Shown here: in pieces, positions 1 through 7,776 of the stretch | Layout of the letters: every line of letters starts with the position of its first letter | Position numbering within the stretch: the first letter of the stretch is position 1 | DNA from: WTFY01 sp965203725 | GTDB taxonomy: Bacteria > Pseudomonadota > Gammaproteobacteria > UBA4575 | Assembly: GCA_965203725.1 (NCBI GenBank) | Contig: CBDBDH010000002.1 | Coordinates: 62,001 to 126,000 of the forward strand | Direction: 5' to 3' | DNA length: 64,000 nucleotides | Notes under the pieces: generated by a model | Seen by the model: only the letters and a program-made list of their open reading frames with translations | Told to the model about the DNA's origin: nothing | Databases searched by the model: none | Translations under genes and position numbers: made by a program

Positions 1-38
1 ACAGCACCCTTTGAACAAACCCCCGATGTACGTACCCC

Positions 39-1721
39 ATGTCTGACCAAACGAACCGGAGCTCTTTCAAGTCATTCATGTCGTCCGGGCAGCCTTGGGT
101 GTGGATGAATGCCGGGGCCGTGGCCATCAGCATGATCATGGTGGCGGGCCTGCTCTTTCTGATTGCCATCCGGGGTCTGGGCCATTTCTGGCCCAAGACA
201 GTGTACGAGATCGAATACGACAACGGCACCAACATCGTGCGGATTGTCGGAGAACGGGTGGAAACCGAGGAAGTTCCCAAGAAGCGTATCGTGGAATCCG
301 GCATCCGGGTCGATAGCGACAAGGACCTGATTGAGCGCAGCCTCATCAAGGTCGGCATACGCGAAGTGCTCGGCGTGGACTTCATGCTGACCGTGGCGCC
401 CAATGAAAGGAGTGTCCGGACCCCCGAGGATGTGATCGTGCTGGAGCGTACACAGTGGGGGAACTTCTACGGCTACCTGACGGATGTGAAAGAGGACGGT
501 GAAACCGCAGATGTTGCCGATACGGAACTGTGGGATGAGCTTGAACGTCGACTGCACCGTGTCACGGAATTGCGCGAGCGGATCGAGGACATTGAGAAAA
601 ACAAGATCGGTTCGATCAACTTCCAGCTGGAAAAACTGCGCCTCAAACGACGGGGCCTGGAACTGAAAGGTGTCACCGAGCAAAGATCCCATGACCTGAT
701 CAGCGCCAGACAGGATGAGTACACGCGTGATTACGAGGTGCTGAAAGCGGAACTCGATGAGCTTTATCGGGACATTGCACGGGACAGCATCACGGCACGT
801 GTGATGACCGGGGATGAGGTCGAAATCAAGCTGGCCAATGTGGTCAAGGCCTACCAGCCCAACGCCATGAGCCTGGTCGCGAAGGTCGTTTTTTACATCA
901 AGACCTTCTGGGGTTTCATATCGGACGATCCGCGCGAAGCCAATACGGAGGGCGGCATTTTCCCGGCCATTTTCGGCACCGTGATCATGGTGCTTCTGAT
1001 GTCCATCATCGTGACCCCGTTTGGTGTGGTTGCGGCCATTTATCTGCGCGAATACGCCCATCAGGGACTGATCACGCGACTGGTCAGGATTTCCGTAAAC
1101 AATCTGGCGGGCGTGCCCTCCATTGTGTACGGAGTGTTCGGCCTCGGCTTTTTCGTCTATGTCGTGGGCGGCACCATCGATCAGCTGTTTTATCAGGAAG
1201 CCTTGCCGTCCCCGACGTTCGGGTCCGGCGGTGTGCTCTGGGCTTCACTGACGCTGGCGCTGCTGACGGTGCCGGTTGTGATTGTGGCTACAGAAGAAGG
1301 GCTGGCCCGCATACCGCGGTCGGTGCGCGAAGGTTCGCTGGCCCTGGGCGCGACCAAGGCAGAGACCCTGTGGCGCACGGTGCTTCCCATGGCAAGTCCC
1401 GCAATGATGACGGGGCTGATCTTGGCGGTGGCTCGCGCAGCCGGTGAAGTGGCGCCACTGATGCTGGTGGGCGCAGTGAAGCTGGCACCTTCCCTGCCCG
1501 TGGACATGAATGCGCCCTTTGTGCACCTGGAGCGCAAATTCATGCATCTGGGGTTTCATATTTATGACGTCGGGTTTCAAAGCCCCAATGTCGAGGCAGC
1601 ACGTCCCCTCGTCTACGCGACCGCGCTGATCCTGGTCGTGGTGATCGTTGTCTTGAACCTTTCGGCAATATACATCCGCAATCATTTGCGTGAGAAATAC
1701 AGAAGCCTGGAGCAGCACTAG
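39..1721 (+). CDS. pstA: Phosphate ABC transporter permease PstA, long form
   Basis: One of the two inner-membrane permeases of the high-affinity PstSCAB phosphate importer. The 560-residue protein is the long gammaproteobacterial form. A first membrane segment lies at about residues 22-48. A large periplasmic insert follows to about residue 285, with a coiled-coil-like charged stretch at about 165-260. The usual permease domain, with several membrane segments and an EAA-like loop (ALGATKAETLWRTVLP), occupies about 305-550. pstC should lie just upstream. Its end is ambiguous: one frame stops at 12-14, another at 44-46 overlapping this start. pstB and phoU follow on the same strand. Confidence 0.95.
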   Translation: MSDQTNRSSFKSFMSSGQPWVWMNAGAVAISMIMVAGLLFLIAIRGLGHFWPKTVYEIEYDNGTNIVRIVGERVETEEVPKKRIVESGIRVDSDKDLIERSLIKVGIREVLGVDFMLTVAPNERSVRTPEDVIVLERTQWGNFYGYLTDVKEDGETADVADTELWDELERRLHRVTELRERIEDIEKNKIGSINFQLEKLRLKRRGLELKGVTEQRSHDLISARQDEYTRDYEVLKAELDELYRDIARDSITARVMTGDEVEIKLANVVKAYQPNAMSLVAKVVFYIKTFWGFISDDPREANTEGGIFPAIFGTVIMVLLMSIIVTPFGVVAAIYLREYAHQGLITRLVRISVNNLAGVPSIVYGVFGLGFFVYVVGGTIDQLFYQEALPSPTFGSGGVLWASLTLALLTVPVVIVATEEGLARIPRSVREGSLALGATKAETLWRTVLPMASPAMMTGLILAVARAAGEVAPLMLVGAVKLAPSLPVDMNAPFVHLERKFMHLGFHIYDVGFQSPNVEAARPLVYATALILVVVIVVLNLSAIYIRNHLREKYRSLEQH

Positions 1722-1779
1722 TGCTTCGTTGATTGCAGCACATCAGTAAATATGTAACGCTTTTGGGAGTTCAGGGCAT

Positions 1780-2604
1780 ATGACAATGGCAGCGCCACAA
1801 ATATCACAAGACGTGCTACTCAATCGGGCAAGTCTGGATCTGGAAAAGGAGCAGACCTGCTTCGAGTGCAGGAATTTCGGTCTTTACTACGGGAACAACC
1901 AGGCCTTGCGCGGGATTGATATGGTGATCCCCGAGAGGAGGGTGACTGCATTTATCGGCCCGAGTGGCTGTGGCAAGTCCACCCTGCTGCGTTGCATGAA
2001 TCGGATGAACGACCTGATCGACACGGTCCGGCTGGAAGGAGAGATGCTGTTGCACGGGAAGAATATCAACAGCAAATCGATCAATGTGACAGAACTTCGT
2101 CGACAGGTGGGTATGGTGTTTCAGAAACCCAACCCGTTCCCCAAGACGGTGTACGAAAACGTGGCTTACGGATTAAGGTTGCAGGGCGTGAACAAGAAAC
2201 GGGTTTTGGACGAGCGTGTCGAGTGGGCACTGAAAGGTGCGGCACTGTGGGATGAAGTCAAGGATCGGCTGCAGGACAACGCCTTGGGGCTGTCGGGAGG
2301 ACAGCAGCAGCGGCTGGTGATTGCGCGTGCCATTGCGATCGAACCTCAGGTGATTTTACTGGATGAGCCGGCATCTGCACTGGACCCCATTTCGACGCTG
2401 AAGATCGAAGAGCTGATAATTCAGTTGAAGCAAGACTATACCGTGGTCATCGTCACCCACAACATGCAGCAGGCTGCTCGAGTTTCGGACTACACGGCCT
2501 TTTTGTACCTGGGAGAACTGATCGAGTTCGGCGCCACCGATCAGCTGTTCACCAATCCTGCCCAGAAGCAGACGGAAGACTACATCACAGGTCGTTACGG
2601 TTAA
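1780..2604 (+). CDS. pstB: Phosphate ABC transporter ATP-binding protein PstB
   Basis: ATPase that powers phosphate import through PstC and PstA on the cytoplasmic face of the inner membrane. All ABC motifs are visible: Walker A GPSGCGKST at residues 60-68, signature LSGGQQQR at 171-178, Walker B VILLDEP at 191-197, and the switch histidine in VTHN at 227. At 274 residues it is a little longer than typical PstB (about 257) because of an N-terminal extension of about 25 residues before the first strand. It starts 58 bp after pstA with GGGAG about 10 bp upstream of the ATG, and is probably in the same operon. Confidence 0.97.
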   Translation: MTMAAPQISQDVLLNRASLDLEKEQTCFECRNFGLYYGNNQALRGIDMVIPERRVTAFIGPSGCGKSTLLRCMNRMNDLIDTVRLEGEMLLHGKNINSKSINVTELRRQVGMVFQKPNPFPKTVYENVAYGLRLQGVNKKRVLDERVEWALKGAALWDEVKDRLQDNALGLSGGQQQRLVIARAIAIEPQVILLDEPASALDPISTLKIEELIIQLKQDYTVVIVTHNMQQAARVSDYTAFLYLGELIEFGATDQLFTNPAQKQTEDYITGRYG

Positions 2605-2633
2605 TGCTCTGGCAACATCATTCGAGGTAGCAC

Positions 2634-3359
2634 ATGGTTTATCAGGACATCGGTCAACACATCTCCCATCAATACGATGAGGACCTGGAATCCCTGCGCA
2701 GCAAAGTGCTGAACATGGGCGGATTGGTAGAAAAGCAGGTCCAGAACGCATTACTTGCCCTGACCCGCGCAGACAGCAGCCTGGCGGAGGACGTGGCTAC
2801 CAGCGACTATCGAATCAATTCGATGGAAGTTGCGATCGACGAAGAGTGCACACAAGTGATTGCCAGGCGCCAGCCCGCAGCCAGCGATCTTCGCCTTTTG
2901 GTCACGATCTACAAGACCATTACCGACCTGGAAAGAATCGGTGACGAAGCGGAAAAGATCGGGCGCCATGCCGTGAAGCTGGCGGCCATCGAGCGTACCC
3001 CGACCTACTTTTCGGAAATCAAGCACCTTGGCGAGCAGGTTTGCAAGATGCTGCATGAGTGTCTGGACGCTCTGGCTCGCATGGATATTGATAACGCATT
3101 CGTTATCGCAAAGGGCGATCGGGCCATCAATGATGAATATGATGCGCTCACCCGCCAGTTGATCACTTACATGATGGAAGACCCCCGCAGCATCAAACGT
3201 TCTCTTCGGGTGATGTGGTGCGCACGCTCGCTGGAGCGGATCGGGGATCATGCAAAAAATATTTGTGAGTACGTGATATACACCGTAGCCGGTCAGGACA
3301 TCCGCCACACCAGCTTTGATCAGGTCAAGGCAGAACTCAGCGACTCAGACAACAAATAG
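2634..3359 (+). CDS. phoU: Phosphate signalling protein PhoU
   Basis: PhoU links the Pst transporter to the PhoR/PhoB two-component system and represses the Pho regulon when phosphate is plentiful. The 241-residue protein has two repeats of a three-helix bundle, as expected. Each repeat carries a metal-binding type motif: DLERIGDEAEKI at about residue 100 and SLERIGDHAKNI at about 200. It starts 29 bp after pstB with GAGGTAG as the ribosome-binding site. As last gene of the pst operon it is followed by a hairpin that could end the transcript. Confidence 0.96.
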   Translation: MVYQDIGQHISHQYDEDLESLRSKVLNMGGLVEKQVQNALLALTRADSSLAEDVATSDYRINSMEVAIDEECTQVIARRQPAASDLRLLVTIYKTITDLERIGDEAEKIGRHAVKLAAIERTPTYFSEIKHLGEQVCKMLHECLDALARMDIDNAFVIAKGDRAINDEYDALTRQLITYMMEDPRSIKRSLRVMWCARSLERIGDHAKNICEYVIYTVAGQDIRHTSFDQVKAELSDSDNK

Positions 3360-3409
3360 TTGTCCCTGCCTGGCCCGAAATTTCCTCCACACCGGGCGAC
3401 AAGGCTTTT
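3360..3409 (+). terminator. Possible terminator after phoU
   Basis: Immediately after the phoU stop, TTGTC (3360-3364) pairs with GACAA (3398-3402) and, inside it, GCCCG (3373-3377) pairs with CGGGC (3393-3397). A short TTTT run follows at 3406-3409. The T-run is short and the stem is interrupted, so termination strength is uncertain. Confidence 0.35.
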
Positions 3410-3597
3410 CCCTCCCTTTGTTCTTGCTTGGGATACTGTCTTATTGATAACCTGCGGGCACATCCTGGAGCCACGACACGGTCACTGGCAATAGAATGCT
3501 GTCGCCATGGCTTGTTGCATTCGGGACCGAACCCCGTGAAAGCGCAGTTGTGCTGTGGACTAGGGAACAATCTTTTATACACAAGAGTGAGGTAGAG

Positions 3598-3774
3598 ATG
3601 CGTAAATTGATTCTGGTTTTGTTTATATCTGCACTACTTGCCGCATGCAGCAGTGAGGAAGCCGAAAATTCTGCAAGCACCGCCGATGAAGCCACTGCAG
3701 AGGCACCCATGGCAGAGGAGCATGCCGAGACGGACGCACCTGCAGGAGCGGGTCAAGAACAAGGAGGGTACTAG
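3598..3774 (+). CDS. Small putative lipoprotein
   Basis: A 58-residue protein of unknown function. A lysine/arginine start (MRK), a hydrophobic stretch and the lipobox LAAC ending at Cys17 mark a signal peptidase II lipoprotein. The mature part of about 42 residues is very rich in Glu, Ala and Ser/Thr (EEAENSASTADEATAEAP), looks disordered and acidic, and ends in QEQGGY. GTGAGGTAGAG just before the ATG is a good ribosome-binding site. An in-frame start exists further upstream at 3496, but it would bury the signal peptide, so 3598 is preferred. It lies between phoU and gmk; no function can be inferred from context. Confidence 0.75.
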   Translation: MRKLILVLFISALLAACSSEEAENSASTADEATAEAPMAEEHAETDAPAGAGQEQGGY

Positions 3775-3948
3775 GTCAGGCGAACCCTCATGTCAAGTCA
3801 GCGGGCCGCCACGGCAGGATGTTGAGTACAGGGGTATTCCCCGGCTGACTCTTTCCCGGGCTCAGTGTCTGTCTGGGTGCATCTTGTGCGTACGGCCTGA
3901 CTTGACTGCAGCTTACTCTGTAGAGCCTGTACAGGCATCTTGCGGGCA
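3775..3948 (+). other. Dyad-rich, possibly structured leader of gmk
   Basis: This 174-bp gap holds nested complementary segments: GTCAGGC (3775-3781) with GCCTGAC (3895-3901), and AGTCAGC (3796-3802) with GCTGACT (3844-3850). Inside the second pair are two tight hairpins: GCCG-CCA-CGGC (3805-3815) and GGGG-TATT-CCCC (3831-3842). A perfect 12-bp palindrome GCCTGTACAGGC (3925-3936) sits 12 bp before the gmk ATG. It could be a structured mRNA leader, or operator sites plus chance pairing. I know of no described family at this place. Confidence 0.35.
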
Positions 3949-4563
3949 ATGAGTCAAAGCAGACTCTTTGTTGTTTCCGGCCCTTCTGGGTCTGGAAAGT
4001 CAAGTTTGGTCAAGGCCGTCGTTGAGAAAATTCCGGATGTGGTGGCTTCGGTGTCGCACACCACCCGGCCCATGCGACCCGGAGAGGTCGATGGCAGGGA
4101 CTACTTTTTCACGAGCGTGGAAGATTTCTCCGGCATGGTCGAGCGGCGTGAGTTCCTGGAGCATGCCGAGGTCTTTGGCAATTATTACGGGACTTCACAG
4201 GCGTCCGTGCAAAGTCAGCTCGATGACGGTCTCAGGGTGATTCTTGAAATTGACTGGCAGGGGGCGCGGCTGACCCGCCAGCGGATGCACGCTACAGTCT
4301 CGGTCTTCATATTGCCGCCCTCCAAGGCAGCCCTGGAGCATCGCCTTCGCACGCGGGGACAAGACAGCGATGAAACGATCACAGGGAGGATGCGCAAGGC
4401 TGAAAGTGAAATCAGTCACTATGCAGAGTTCGATCACATCGTGCTGAATGATGATTTTGATCATGCACTGGAGGCCCTGACCTGTCTTTTCACCAATCCG
4501 GAAAGTTTCCAGCCACTGGATGCCGCAGTACTGCAGACGCTGATCCGGGAGTTGCTGGAGTAG
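3949..4563 (+). CDS. gmk: Guanylate kinase
   Basis: Phosphorylates GMP (and dGMP) to GDP with ATP in the cytoplasm. The 204-residue protein has the P-loop GPSGSGKSS at residues 11-19, the GMP-binding segment SHTTRPMRPGEVDGRDYFF, and the NYYGTS loop, all standard for the family. ATG at 3949 gives the usual N-terminus. A TTG three codons upstream is possible but unnecessary. It precedes rpoZ and spoT as in many gammaproteobacteria, which links GTP supply to (p)ppGpp metabolism. yicC, often found upstream of gmk, is absent here. Confidence 0.96.
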   Translation: MSQSRLFVVSGPSGSGKSSLVKAVVEKIPDVVASVSHTTRPMRPGEVDGRDYFFTSVEDFSGMVERREFLEHAEVFGNYYGTSQASVQSQLDDGLRVILEIDWQGARLTRQRMHATVSVFILPPSKAALEHRLRTRGQDSDETITGRMRKAESEISHYAEFDHIVLNDDFDHALEALTCLFTNPESFQPLDAAVLQTLIRELLE

Positions 4564-4594
4564 CACAGCGCTGGTAGCAGCAGGATGAATTCGC

Positions 4595-4600
4595 TAGAAT
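4595..4600 (+). promoter_or_regulatory. Possible -10 element for rpoZ
   Basis: TAGAAT, preceded by GC, lies 36 bp before the rpoZ start. The best -35 partner is a poor CTGGTA at 4571-4576 (18-bp spacer), so only the -10 is convincing. Confidence 0.3.
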
Positions 4601-4636
4601 GATACGTTCCCCAATATGTTTTTGTAGGAGAATGTC

Positions 4637-5131
4637 ATGGCCCGGGTGACCGTCGAGGATTGTCTGGAACACGTGGAGAACCGCTTTGAACTGGTGTTGC
4701 TGGCCAGCAAGCGCACGCGGCAGCTCGTGCAGGGCGCCGAGGCGCTTGTCGAGTGGGAAAACGACAAGCCGACCGTAGTGGCATTGCGTGAGATTGCGGA
4801 AAATCTGATCAACGAGGAGAAGATGGAAGCCGCGCTCGCAGTTCCTGCAGAGGGAGAGGGGACTGAATTTGGTGAAGACGAACTGGCCGCGCTGTACACG
4901 GAGATCAGCCGCGAACTCAACCAGACCCGCCCGGACGGCGATCCTCTGGACAAGCCGGACGCCCTGTACTCGGCAGAGGAGTCGGAGGACCGGTTGCTGA
5001 GCGAACGTCTGCAGCGCCTGGTTGAAGAGGACGAGGCCACCGCGGGTGCCGAGTCGCAAGAACCGGCTCAGGATGACGCGGCTTCCGCCCCGGCGACGGA
5101 TGCATCCGCTGAGGGAGAACAGGAGGCATAG
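4637..5131 (+). CDS. rpoZ: RNA polymerase omega subunit with long acidic tail
   Basis: Omega assists assembly of RNA polymerase by binding beta' and forms part of the ppGpp site. Residues 1-60 match the family well (MARVTVEDC, NRFELVLLASKRTRQL, and the KPTVVALREIAENLI helix). The protein is 164 residues against about 90 in E. coli. The extra C-terminal half is strongly acidic and Ala/Glu-rich and looks disordered. An AGGAG ribosome-binding site precedes the ATG. spoT follows after 30 bp, the usual neighbour. Confidence 0.95.
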   Translation: MARVTVEDCLEHVENRFELVLLASKRTRQLVQGAEALVEWENDKPTVVALREIAENLINEEKMEAALAVPAEGEGTEFGEDELAALYTEISRELNQTRPDGDPLDKPDALYSAEESEDRLLSERLQRLVEEDEATAGAESQEPAQDDAASAPATDASAEGEQEA

Positions 5132-5161
5132 GCGGTTTCCTGACCCGCTTATTCTGCGGCA

Positions 5162-7333
5162 ATGGCTAGTGTTGTAGAACCCGCTAGCAAACATCTAGCT
5201 GCACACCACCCTTCACGCTTTCTGATCAGCGACCTTTGCGCGTTGCTGGAAACGTATCTGGATGCACAGCATGTCAAGAGCGTGTACCACGCCTACCTGT
5301 TCAGTGCGACCGCACATGAAGGACAGACACGCCTCACCGGCGAACCCTATATTTACCACCCGCTTGCCGTAGCCCGCGTGCTGGCCGGCATGCACATGGA
5401 TGCACAGACGATTGTGGCGGCCGTGCTGCATGATGTGATCGAAGACACGGAAACGGCCAAGGGGCAGATTACCCAGGAGTTCGGCAAGGACGTGGCTGAA
5501 CTGGTCGACGGGGTCAGCAAGCTCACCCATCTGGAATTCGGATCCAAGCAGGAGGCGCAGGCCGAGAACTTCCGCAAGATGATGCTTGCATTTGCAAAGG
5601 ACGTGCGCGTCATCATCATCAAGCTGGCAGACCGGTTGCACAACATGCGAACCCTGAGTGGAGTGGCGTTGGAAAAACGCAGACGGGTCGCGCGCGAGAC
5701 GCTGGACATCTATGCACCCATTGCACTGCGACTGGGAATGCATGAGTTATGCATGGAGCTTGAAGAGCTCTCGTTCAAGACTCTATGGCCGCGGCGGCAT
5801 GAAGTGCTGCAGGATTCCGTAAAGCGTACCAACGTCAATCGCAAAAGGCTCCTGCAGGAGGCGGAGAAGAATCTCTGCGAAAGGCTGGACGATGCCGGCA
5901 TCGTCAGCCGCATCCATGGCCGCGAGAAGAATATTTACAGCATCTACAGAAAGATGAAGGAAAAGCACCTTCAGTTCTCCGAGGTGTTCGATGTTTTCGG
6001 GTTCCGCATCGTCGTTGCCGATGTCGATACCTGTTACCGGGTGCTCGGCGTCATCCACAACCTGTACAAACCGGTGCCGGGCAAGTTCAAGGATTACATT
6101 GCCATCCCCAAAAAAAATGCCTACCAGTCACTGCACACCGTGCTGTTCGGGCCCAAGGGCATACCGGTGGAGGTCCAGATCCGCTCTGAAGAAATGGATC
6201 AGGTCGCCCAGTCCGGTATCGCGGCCCACTGGATGTACAAGGGGGGCGAGGGTGATCATGCAGGACCCCACACGCGGACACAGGAATGGCTCAAGACGGT
6301 TTCAGAAATACAGCACAGTTCAGGCAGTTCCCTCGAATTTCTGGAAAGCATGAAAATCGATCTTTTTTATGACGAGATTTACGTATTTACCCCGAGGGGC
6401 GACATCCTCGAGCTGCCGATCAATGCGACGGCTGTGGACTTTGCCTACGCGGTGCATTCGGATATTGGCAATCATTGCGTCGGGGCCCGGATCAACCGCC
6501 GGCTGGAGCCGCTCAGCACGATTCTCGAAAACGGGCAGACCATCGACATCATCACGGCCCCTGAAGGTCATCCGAGCCCGGATTGGCTGAACTTCATCGT
6601 GACCGCCAAGGCACGTTCCAACATTCGCAGCTATCTGAAGAACCTGCAGACCGAAGAGGCCGGTCAACTGGGCAGGCGGCTTCTGGATCAGGCCTTGATC
6701 GCCTATGAGAAAACCTGGGAGGACGTGAGCAAGCGGGATCTGGCCCGTCTGCTCAAGGAACTGCAGCTGGAATCCGAGCAGCAGTTGTTCGTGGAAGTGG
6801 GATTGGGCGACCGGATGGCACCTTTTGTCGTCAAGCACCTGGTGTCACTGCGGGGATTGTGGATGAAATTGCGATCCCGAGGCGACAGAAAGAATCCCCT
6901 GGCAATCCGTGGCACGGAAGGCATGGTGGTGAGCTACGGAAAATGCTGCCACCCCATACCCGGGGATTCCGTGGTTGGCGTGATGAATGCCGGCAAGGGC
7001 CTGGTGGTGCACCATGCCAAGTGCCGCAACATCGTCAGGCACAGGAAAAAAAGCCGCGACAAGTGGATTCAAGTATATTGGGACAGCAACCCGGGCAGTG
7101 AATTTACTGCGGAAATCAGTATCAAGACCGCCAATGAACGGGGTGTGCTGGCCGTGGTCGCAGCAAAAATATCCGAGGAAAGCTCGAACATAGAAAATAT
7201 CATCCTGGATGAAAAATTCGGCACCACGACCACCATTACGATTTTGCTCACGGTCAAAGACCGTGATCACCTGGCGAACATCATCCGGGCCGTGCGGAAA
7301 ACCCCGAAGGTCTACAAGGTAAAACGCATTTGA
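5162..7333 (+). CDS. spoT: Bifunctional (p)ppGpp synthetase/hydrolase SpoT
   Basis: Makes and degrades (p)ppGpp in the stringent response. Domains in order: an HD hydrolase at about residues 45-200 with the HD pair at H90-D91 (VLHDVIEDT); a synthetase at about 230-360 with GREKNIYSIYRKM, DYIAIPKKNAYQSLHT and EVQIRSEEMDQVAQSGIAAHW; a TGS domain from about 405 (YVFTPRGDILELP); a zinc-finger-like segment with GKCCHPIPGD; and a C-terminal ACT domain. Hydrolase and synthetase motifs both look intact. At 723 residues it is close to E. coli SpoT (702). The ribosome-binding site before ATG 5162 is weak. Confidence 0.96.
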   Translation: MASVVEPASKHLAAHHPSRFLISDLCALLETYLDAQHVKSVYHAYLFSATAHEGQTRLTGEPYIYHPLAVARVLAGMHMDAQTIVAAVLHDVIEDTETAKGQITQEFGKDVAELVDGVSKLTHLEFGSKQEAQAENFRKMMLAFAKDVRVIIIKLADRLHNMRTLSGVALEKRRRVARETLDIYAPIALRLGMHELCMELEELSFKTLWPRRHEVLQDSVKRTNVNRKRLLQEAEKNLCERLDDAGIVSRIHGREKNIYSIYRKMKEKHLQFSEVFDVFGFRIVVADVDTCYRVLGVIHNLYKPVPGKFKDYIAIPKKNAYQSLHTVLFGPKGIPVEVQIRSEEMDQVAQSGIAAHWMYKGGEGDHAGPHTRTQEWLKTVSEIQHSSGSSLEFLESMKIDLFYDEIYVFTPRGDILELPINATAVDFAYAVHSDIGNHCVGARINRRLEPLSTILENGQTIDIITAPEGHPSPDWLNFIVTAKARSNIRSYLKNLQTEEAGQLGRRLLDQALIAYEKTWEDVSKRDLARLLKELQLESEQQLFVEVGLGDRMAPFVVKHLVSLRGLWMKLRSRGDRKNPLAIRGTEGMVVSYGKCCHPIPGDSVVGVMNAGKGLVVHHAKCRNIVRHRKKSRDKWIQVYWDSNPGSEFTAEISIKTANERGVLAVVAAKISEESSNIENIILDEKFGTTTTITILLTVKDRDHLANIIRAVRKTPKVYKVKRI

Positions 7334-7349
7334 TCAAGGAGATTTCAAA

Positions 7350-7733
7350 ATGGAACGCGAGATCATCAACACCGCACGTGCGCCACAAGCCATAGGAACC
7401 TATTCACAGGCCGTCAAGGTCGGCAGCACGGTATACCTGTCGGGCCAGATTCCTCTGGATCCGGCTTCCATGCAGCTGGCAGGCCAAGACATGAGGGCGC
7501 AGATTTCCCGGGTCTTCGACAATCTTCAGGCGGTTGCAGAGGCGGCGGGAGGAACGCTGGGTGACGTGGTCAAGCTGAATATTTTTCTCACGGATCTTGC
7601 CCATTTCCCCCTGGTCAATGAAATCATGTCCGAATACTTTTCGAAACCTTACCCGGCACGCGCGGCGATCGGTGTGGCTGCCCTGCCCAAGGACGCGGGT
7701 GTGGAGATGGATGCCGTGATGCAGCTTGACTGA
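7350..7733 (+). CDS. ridA: RidA family enamine/imine deaminase
   Basis: RidA proteins hydrolyse reactive 2-aminoacrylate and related imines released by PLP enzymes, protecting those enzymes. The 127-residue protein has the YjgF fold signatures SQAVKVGSTVYLSGQIPLDP near the start and YPARAAIGVAALPKDAGVEMDAV near the end. The latter contains the conserved arginine that binds the substrate carboxylate. An AAGGAG site lies 8 bp before the ATG, and the gene starts only 16 bp after spoT, so the two are probably co-transcribed. The gmk-rpoZ-spoT-ridA-recG order is common in gammaproteobacteria. Confidence 0.94.
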   Translation: MEREIINTARAPQAIGTYSQAVKVGSTVYLSGQIPLDPASMQLAGQDMRAQISRVFDNLQAVAEAAGGTLGDVVKLNIFLTDLAHFPLVNEIMSEYFSKPYPARAAIGVAALPKDAGVEMDAVMQLD

Positions 7734-7776
7734 GACACGGTTGCCGTAACTGCTGCTTGTACAGGCCCACTGCCAA

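Noticed and set aside
1..46. End of pstC at the left edge
   Set aside because: Two frames give a stop (12-14 or 44-46) and too few residues remain to tell which is pstC.
72..1061. Long minus-strand open frame (329 codons) inside pstA
   Set aside because: It lies wholly opposite pstA, is unusually rich in His and Gln, and shows no family features.
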